Origin: Rhytidiadelphus loreus | Taxonomy: Eukaryota; Streptophyta; Bryopsida; Hypnales; Hylocomiaceae | Assembly: GCA_947034895.1 (NCBI GenBank) | Contig: OX344763.1 | Span: 77,395,093 to 77,459,092 of the forward strand | Length of the DNA: 64,000 bases | Reading direction: 5' to 3' | Shown: positions 57,301 to 64,000 of the stretch, piece after piece | Layout of the letters: each line of letters opens with the position of its first letter | Numbering within the stretch: the first letter of the stretch is position 1 | Made by a program: the position numbers and the translations under genes | The notes under the pieces: generated by a model | Seen by the model: only the letters and a program-made list of their open reading frames with translations | The model's database searches: none | Told to the model about the DNA's origin: nothing

Positions 57301-60300
57301 CTTCAATTTCAATTTCAGGTCCAAGGTCATTCAAGGTGACCACCAAGTGCATATTGTTTTAAATTCATGAATTTAGGAATAATTGGAACTTGCACAACAT
57401 GATTTCCATATTTTCATACGTCAATTGCATGACATTATATATTTTGCGTCATTAAAGAAGAGGCCAAGTTTGTTACCTTAAATTTCAATATCACGTACAA
57501 GGTCATTCAAGGTGACCACCAAGTGCATATTGTTTTGAATTCAACAGTTTAGGAATAATTGCAACTTGCACAACATGATTTCCATATTTTCATACGTCAA
57601 TTGCATGACATCATATATTATTGGTCATTAAAGTACAACCCGAGTGTGTTACCTTATATTTCAATTTCACATACAAGGTCATTCAAAGTCACCACCAAGA
57701 GCATATTGTTTTGAATTCAAGACTTTAGGAATAATTGGAACTTGCACAACATGATTTCCATGTTTTCGTATGTGAATTTCATGACATTATATATTATTGA
57801 TCATTAAAGTACAAGCCGAGTTTGTTACCTTATATTTCAATTTTACTTACAAGGTCATTCAAAGTGACCACCAAGTGCATATTGTTTTCAATTCATGAGT
57901 TTAGGAATAATTGCAACTTGCACAACGTGATTTCCATATATTCATACGTGAATTTCATGACATCATATATTTTGGGGCATTAGAGTACAAACCGAGTTCG
58001 TTACCTTCAATTTCAATTTCAGGTCCAAGGTCATTCAAGGTGACCACCAAGTGCATATTGTTTTAAATTCATGAATTTAGGAATAATTGGAACTTGCACA
58101 ACATGATTTCCATATTTTCATACGTCAATTGCATGACATTATATATTTTGCGTCATTAAAGAAGAGGCCAAGTTTGTTACCTTAAATTTCAATATCACGT
58201 ACAAGGTCATTCAAGGTGACCACCAAGTGCATATTGTTTTGAATTCAACAGTTTAGGAATAATTGCAACTTGCACAACATGATTTCCAGATTTTCATACG
58301 TCAATTGCATGACATTATATATTTTGAGTCATTAAAATACAAGCCGAGGTTTTTACAATAAATTTCAATTTCACTGACAAGGTCATTCAAAGTCACCACC
58401 AAGTGCATATTGTTTTGAATTCATGAGTTTAGGAATAATTGGACTTTGCACAACATAATTTCCATATCCTCATACGTGAATTTCATGACATTATATATTA
58501 AAGTTCATCAAAGTAGAGGCCGAGGTTTTTACATTAAATTTTAATTTCACGTACAAGGTCATTCAAAGTGACCACCAAGTGCATATTGTTTTGAATTCAA
58601 GAGTTTAGGAATAATTGGAAATTGCACAATATGATTTCCATGTTTTCATACGTGAATTTCATGACATTATATATTATTGGTCATTAAAGTACAACCCGAG
58701 TGTGTTACCTTATATTTCAATTTCACATACAAGGTCATTCAAAGTCACCACCAAGAGCATATTGTTTTGAATTCAAGACTTTAGGAATAATTGGAACTTG
58801 CACAACATGATTTCCATGTTTTCGTATGTGAATTTCATGACATTATATATTATTGATCATTAAAGTACAAGCCGAGTTTGTTACCTTATATTTCAATTTC
58901 ACTTACAAGGTCATTCAAAGTGACCACCAAGTGCATATTGTTTTCAATTCATGAGTTTAGGAATAATTGCAACTTGCACAACGTGATTTCCATATATTCA
59001 TACGTGAATTTCATGACATCATATATTTTGGGGCATTAGAGTACAAACCGAGTTCGTTACCTTCAATTTCAATTTCAGGTCCAAGGTCATTCAAGGTGAC
59101 CACCAAGTGCATATTGTTTTAAATTCATGAATTTAGGAATAATTGGAACTTGCACAACATGATTTCCATGTTTTCATATGCGAATTTCATGTCATTATAT
59201 ATTATTGGTCATTAAAGTGCAAGCCGAGTTTGTTACCTTATATTTCAATTTCACGTACAAGGTCATTCAAAGTCACCACCAAGTGCATATTGTTTTGAAT
59301 TCAAGAGTTTAGGAATAATTGGAAATTGCACAATATGATTTCCATGTTTTCGTATGTGAATTTTATGACATTATATATTATTGATCATTAATGTACAAGC
59401 CGAGTTTGTTACCTTATATTTCAATTTCACTTACAAGGTCATTCAAAGTGACCACCAAGTGCATATTGTTATAAATTCATGAGTTTAGGAATAATTGCAA
59501 CTTGCACGACGTGATTTCCATATATTCATACGTGAATTTCATGACATCATATATATTGGGGCATTAGAGTAGAAACCGAGTTTGTTACCTTATATTTCAA
59601 TTTCAGGTCCAAGGTCATTCAAGGTAACCACCAAGTGCATATTGTTTTAAATTCATGAATTTAGGAATAATTGGAACTTGCACAACATGATTTCCATATT
59701 TTCATACGCGAATTTCAGAACATTATATATTTTGGGTCATTAAAGAAGAGGCCAAGTTTGTTACCTTAAATTTCAATTTCACGTACAAGGTCATTCAAAG
59801 TGACCACCAAGTGCATATTGTTTTGAATTCATGAGTTTAGGAATAATTGGAACTTGCACAACATGATTTCCATATTTTCATACGTGAATTTCATTACATT
59901 ATATATTAAAGTTCATTAAAGTAGAGGCCGAGGTTTTCACATTAAATTTTAATTTCACATACAAGGTCATTCAAGGTGACCACAAAGTACATATTGTTTT
60001 GAATTCAAGAGTTTAGGAATAATTGCAACTTGCACAACATGATTTCCAGATTTTCATACGTCAATTGCATGACATTATATATTTTGAGTCATTAAAATAC
60101 AATCCGAGGTTTTTACAATAAATTTCAATTTCACTTACAAGGTCATTCAAAGTCACCACCAAGTGCATATTGTTTTGAATTCATGAGTTTAGGAATAATT
60201 GGACTTTGCACAACATAATTTCCATATCTTCATACGTGAATTTCATGACATTATATATTAAAGTTCATCAAAGTAGAGCCCGAGGTTTTTACATTAAATT

Positions 60301-63300
60301 TCAATTTCACGTACAAGGTCATTCAAAGTCACCACCACGTGCATATTGTTTTCAATTCATGAGTTTAGGAATAATTGCAACTTGCACAACGTGATTTCCA
60401 TATATTCATACGTGAATTTCATGACATCATATATTTTGGGCCATTAGAGTACAAACCGAGTTTCTGACTTTCAATTTCAATTTCAGGTCCAAGGTCATTC
60501 AAGGTGACCACCAAGTGCATATTGTTTTAAATTCATGAATTTAGGAATAATTGGAACTTGCACAATATGATTTCCATATTTTCATACGCGAATTTCAGAA
60601 CATTATATATTTTGGGTCATTAAAGAAGAGGCCAAGTTTGTTACCTTAAATTTCAATTTCACGTACAAGGTCATTCAAAGTGACCACCAAGTGCATATTG
60701 TGTTGAATTCAACAGTTTAGGAATAATTGCAACTTGCACAACATGATTTCCATATTTTCATACGTCAATTGCATGACATCATATATTATTGGTCATTAAA
60801 GTACAACCCGAGTGTGTTACCTTATATTTCAATTTCACATACAAGGTCATTCAAAGTCACCACCAAGAGCATATTGTTTTGAATTCAAGACTTTAGGAAT
60901 AATTGGAACTTGCACAACATGATTTCCATGTTTTCGTATGTGAATTTCATGACATTATATATTATTGATCATTAAAGTACAAGCCGAGTTTGTTACCTTA
61001 TATTTCAATTTCACTTACAAGGTCATTCAAAGTGACCACCAAGTGCATATTGTTTTCAATTCATGAGTTTAGGAATAATTGCAACTTGCACAACGTGATT
61101 TCCATATATTCATACGTGAATTTCATGACATCATATATTTTGGGGCATTAGAGTACAAACCGAGTTCGTTACCTTCAATTTCAATTTCAGGTCCAAGGTC
61201 ATTCAAGGTGACCACCAAGTGCATATTGTTTTAAATTCATGAATTTAGGAATAATTGGAACTTGCACAACATGATTTCCATGTTTTCATATGTGAATTTC
61301 ATGTCATTATATATTATTGGTCATTAAAGTGCAAGCCGAGTTTGTTACCTTATATTTCAATTTCACGTACAAGGTCATTCAAAGTCACCACCAAGTGCAT
61401 ATTGTTTTGAATTCAAGAGTTTAGGAATAATTGGAAATTGCACAATATGATTTCCATGTTTTCGTATGTGAATTTTATGACATTATATATTATTGATCAT
61501 TAATGTACAAGCCGAGTTTGTTACCTTATATTTCAATTTCACGTACAAGGTCATTCAAAGTCACCACCAAGTGCATATTGTTTTGAATTCAAGAGTTTAG
61601 GAATAATTGGAAATTGCACAATATGATTTCCATGTTTTCGTATGTGAATTTTATGACATTATATATTATTGATCATTAATGTACAAGACGAGTTTGTTAC
61701 CTTATATTTCAATTTCACTTACAAGGTAATTCAAGGTGACCACCAAGTGCATATTGTTTTAAATTCATGAATTTAGGAATAATTGGAACTTGCACAACAT
61801 GATTTCCATATTTTCATACGTCAATTGCATGACATTATATATTTTGGGTCATTAAAGAAGAGGCCAAGTTTGTTACCTTAAATTTCAATATCACGTACAA
61901 GGTCATTCAAAGTGACCACCAAGTGCATATTGTTTTGAATTCATAAGTTTAGTAATAATTGCAACTTGCACAACATGATTTCCATATTTTCATACGTCAA
62001 TTGCATGACATTATATATTTTGAGTCATTAAAATACAAGCCGAGGTTTTTACAATAAATTTCAATTTCACTGACAAGGTCATTCAAAGTCACCACCAAGT
62101 GCATATTGTTTTGAATTCATGAGTTTAGGAATAATTGGACTTTGCACAACATAATTTCCATATCCTCATACGTGAATTTCATGACATTATATATTAAAGT
62201 TCATCAAAGTAGAGGCCGAGGTTTTTACATTAAATTTCAATTTCACGTACAAGGTCATTCAAAGTCACCACCAAGAGCATATTGTTTTGAATTCAAGAGT
62301 TTAGGAATAATTGCAATTTGCACAATATGATTTCCATGTTTTCATATGTGAATTTCATGACATTATGTAATATTGGTCATTAAAGTACAACCCGAGTTTG
62401 TTACCTTATATTTCAATTTCACGTACAAGGTCATTCAAAGTCACCACCAAGTGCATATTGTTTTGAATTCAAGAGTTTAGGAATAATTGGAAATTGCACA
62501 ATATGATTTCCATGTTTTCGTATGTGAATTTTATGACATTATATATTAGTGATCAATAAAGTACAAGCCGAGTTTGTTACCTTATATTTCAATATCACTT
62601 ACAAGGTCATTCAAAGTGACCACCAAGTGCATATTGTTATAAATTCATGAGTTTAGGAATAATTGCAACTTGCACGACGTGATTTCCATATATTCATACG
62701 TGAATTTCATGACATCATATATATTGGGGCATTAGAGTAGAAACCGAGTTTGTTACCTTCAATTTCAATTTCAGGTCCAAGGTCATTCAAGGTAACCACC
62801 AAGTGCATATTGTTTTAAATTCATGAATTTAGGAATAATTGGAACTTGCACAACATGATTTCCATATTTTCATACGCGAATTTCAGAACATTATATATTT
62901 TGGGTCATTAAAGAAGAGGCCAAGTTTGTTACCTTAAATTTCAATTTCACGTACAAGGTCATTCAAAGTGACCACCAAGTGCATATTGTTTTGAATTCAT
63001 GAGTTTAGGAATAATTGGAACTTGCACAACATGATTTCCATATTTTCATACGTGAATTTCATTACATTATATATTAAAGTTCATTAAAGTAGAGGCCGAG
63101 GTTTTCACATTAAATTTTAATTTCACATACAAGGTCATTCAAGGTGACCACAAAGTACATATTGTTTTGAATTCAAGAGTTTAGGAATAATTGCAACTTG
63201 CACAACATGATTTCCAGATTTTCATACGTCAATTGCATGACATTATATATTTTGAGTCATTAAAATACAATCCGAGGTTTTTACAATAAATTTCAATTTC

Positions 63301-64000
63301 ACTTACAAGGTCATTCAAAGTCACCACCAAGTGCATATTGTTTTGAATTCATGAGTTTAGGAATAATTGGACTTTGCACAACATAATTTCCATATCTTCA
63401 TACGTGAATTTCATGACATTATATATTAAAGTTCATCAAAGTAGAGCCCGAGGTTTTTACATTAAATTTCAATTTCACGTACAAGGTCATTCAAAGTCAC
63501 CACCACGTGCATATTGTTTTCAATTCATGAGTTTAGGAATAATTGCAATTTGCACAATATGATTTCCATGTTTTCATATGTGAATTTCATGACATTATGT
63601 ATTATTGGTCATTAAAGTACAACCCGAGTTTGTTACCTTATATTTCAATTTCACGTACAAGGTCATTCAAAGTCACCACCAAGTGCATATTGTTATAAAT
63701 TCATGAGTTTAGGAATAATTGCAACTTGCACAACGTGATTTCCATATATTCATACGTGAATTTCATGACATCATATATTTTGGGCCATTAGAGTACAAAC
63801 CGAGTTTCTGACTTTCAATTTCAATTTCAGGTCCAAGGTCATTCAAGGTGACCACCAAGTGCATATTGTTTTAAATTCATGAATTTAGGAATAATTGGAA
63901 CTTGCACAATATGATTTCCATATTTTCATACGCGAATTTCAGAACATTATATATTTTGGGTCATTAAAGAAGAGGCCAAGTTTGTTACCTTAAATTTCAA
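45375..64000 (+). repeat. 176-bp satellite array, about 106 monomers
   Basis: Continuous tandem repeats with unit attcaaagtgaccaccaag...gcacaacatgatttccata...gaatttcatgacattatata...cgtacaaggtc. Recurring landmarks are spaced by exact multiples of 176 bp: starts at 47710, 49998, 51406, 60206, 62142 and 63374 differ by 13, 8, 50, 11 and 7 units. The first few monomers (to about 46000) are more diverged and of slightly different length. Blocks of many monomers are duplicated: about 46.4-49.7 kb recurs 21 units (3696 bp) later, including private variants such as ggaaattccacaatatg. Unit size suits a centromeric or heterochromatic satellite, but location on the chromosome is unknown. No gene lies inside; the array runs off the window. 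Confidence 0.95.

Noticed and set aside
47710..63562. Six near-identical 62-codon open frames starting MHNIISISS within the satellite
   Set aside because: They arise from particular satellite monomer variants in register (spacing multiples of 176 bp) and span the repeat unit; no gene features.

Overview
The window looks like transposon- and satellite-rich nuclear DNA of a plant, most likely a non-seed land plant or a streptophyte alga. The grounds are GT-AG introns, CACTA-type miniature elements with 3-bp target duplications, a Ty3/gypsy element primed by a tRNA-Asp-like binding site, and a SUVR-type SET domain gene. The species cannot be named from the sequence, and no RNA gene or bacterial-style operon was seen. 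Almost every protein-coding stretch is interrupted by stops, frameshifts or insertions. The one exception is the SET gene fragment at 33.1-33.9 kb.

Layout. 0-9.4 kb: a broken DDE-type transposase on the minus strand, AT-rich elements bounded by TTAA, a 182-bp palindrome, a fragment with a DNA-methyltransferase-like motif, and an unrecognised element-associated protein. 9.7-13.4 kb: a 3.66-kb solo LTR with target duplication ATAGC that carries its own broken open reading frame. 13.4-23.9 kb: mostly non-coding, with a recurring short hairpin, a diverged inverted block of the satellite seen later, a 43-bp minisatellite, one end of a CACTA element and an approximately 430-bp tandem duplication.

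24.0-45.4 kb holds two inverted, tail-to-tail copies of one three-gene cassette. The order is X (ParB/DGQHR-like motif, methyltransferase-like motif I, acidic coiled-coil tail), then an FCP1/NIF-type HAD domain gene, then a short Pro/Ser-rich gene Z. Copy 1 lies on the plus strand at 24.0-30.6 kb and copy 2 on the minus strand at 45.4-34.9 kb. Copy 2 is split by a Ty3/gypsy retrotransposon (36862-43518, target duplication GACCT). Three CACTA-type miniature elements sit inside cassette exons, and conceptual removal of each with one target copy rejoins the reading frame. The SET gene lies between the two cassettes.

45.4-64.0 kb is a continuous array of a 176-bp satellite, about 106 monomers. 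Larger blocks recur at spacings that are exact multiples of 176 bp. The array begins abruptly inside cassette copy 2.

Most worth following up: (1) a retrotransposon family whose 3.4-3.7 kb LTRs contain their own protein-coding unit, seen at two independent loci; (2) the conserved X-FCP1-Z cassette, with a possible ParB-like plus methyltransferase-like fusion; (3) a dispersed hairpin family centred on GTGCAATTCAGGT, found in introns and spacers. These readings were made by eye without alignment or database search.
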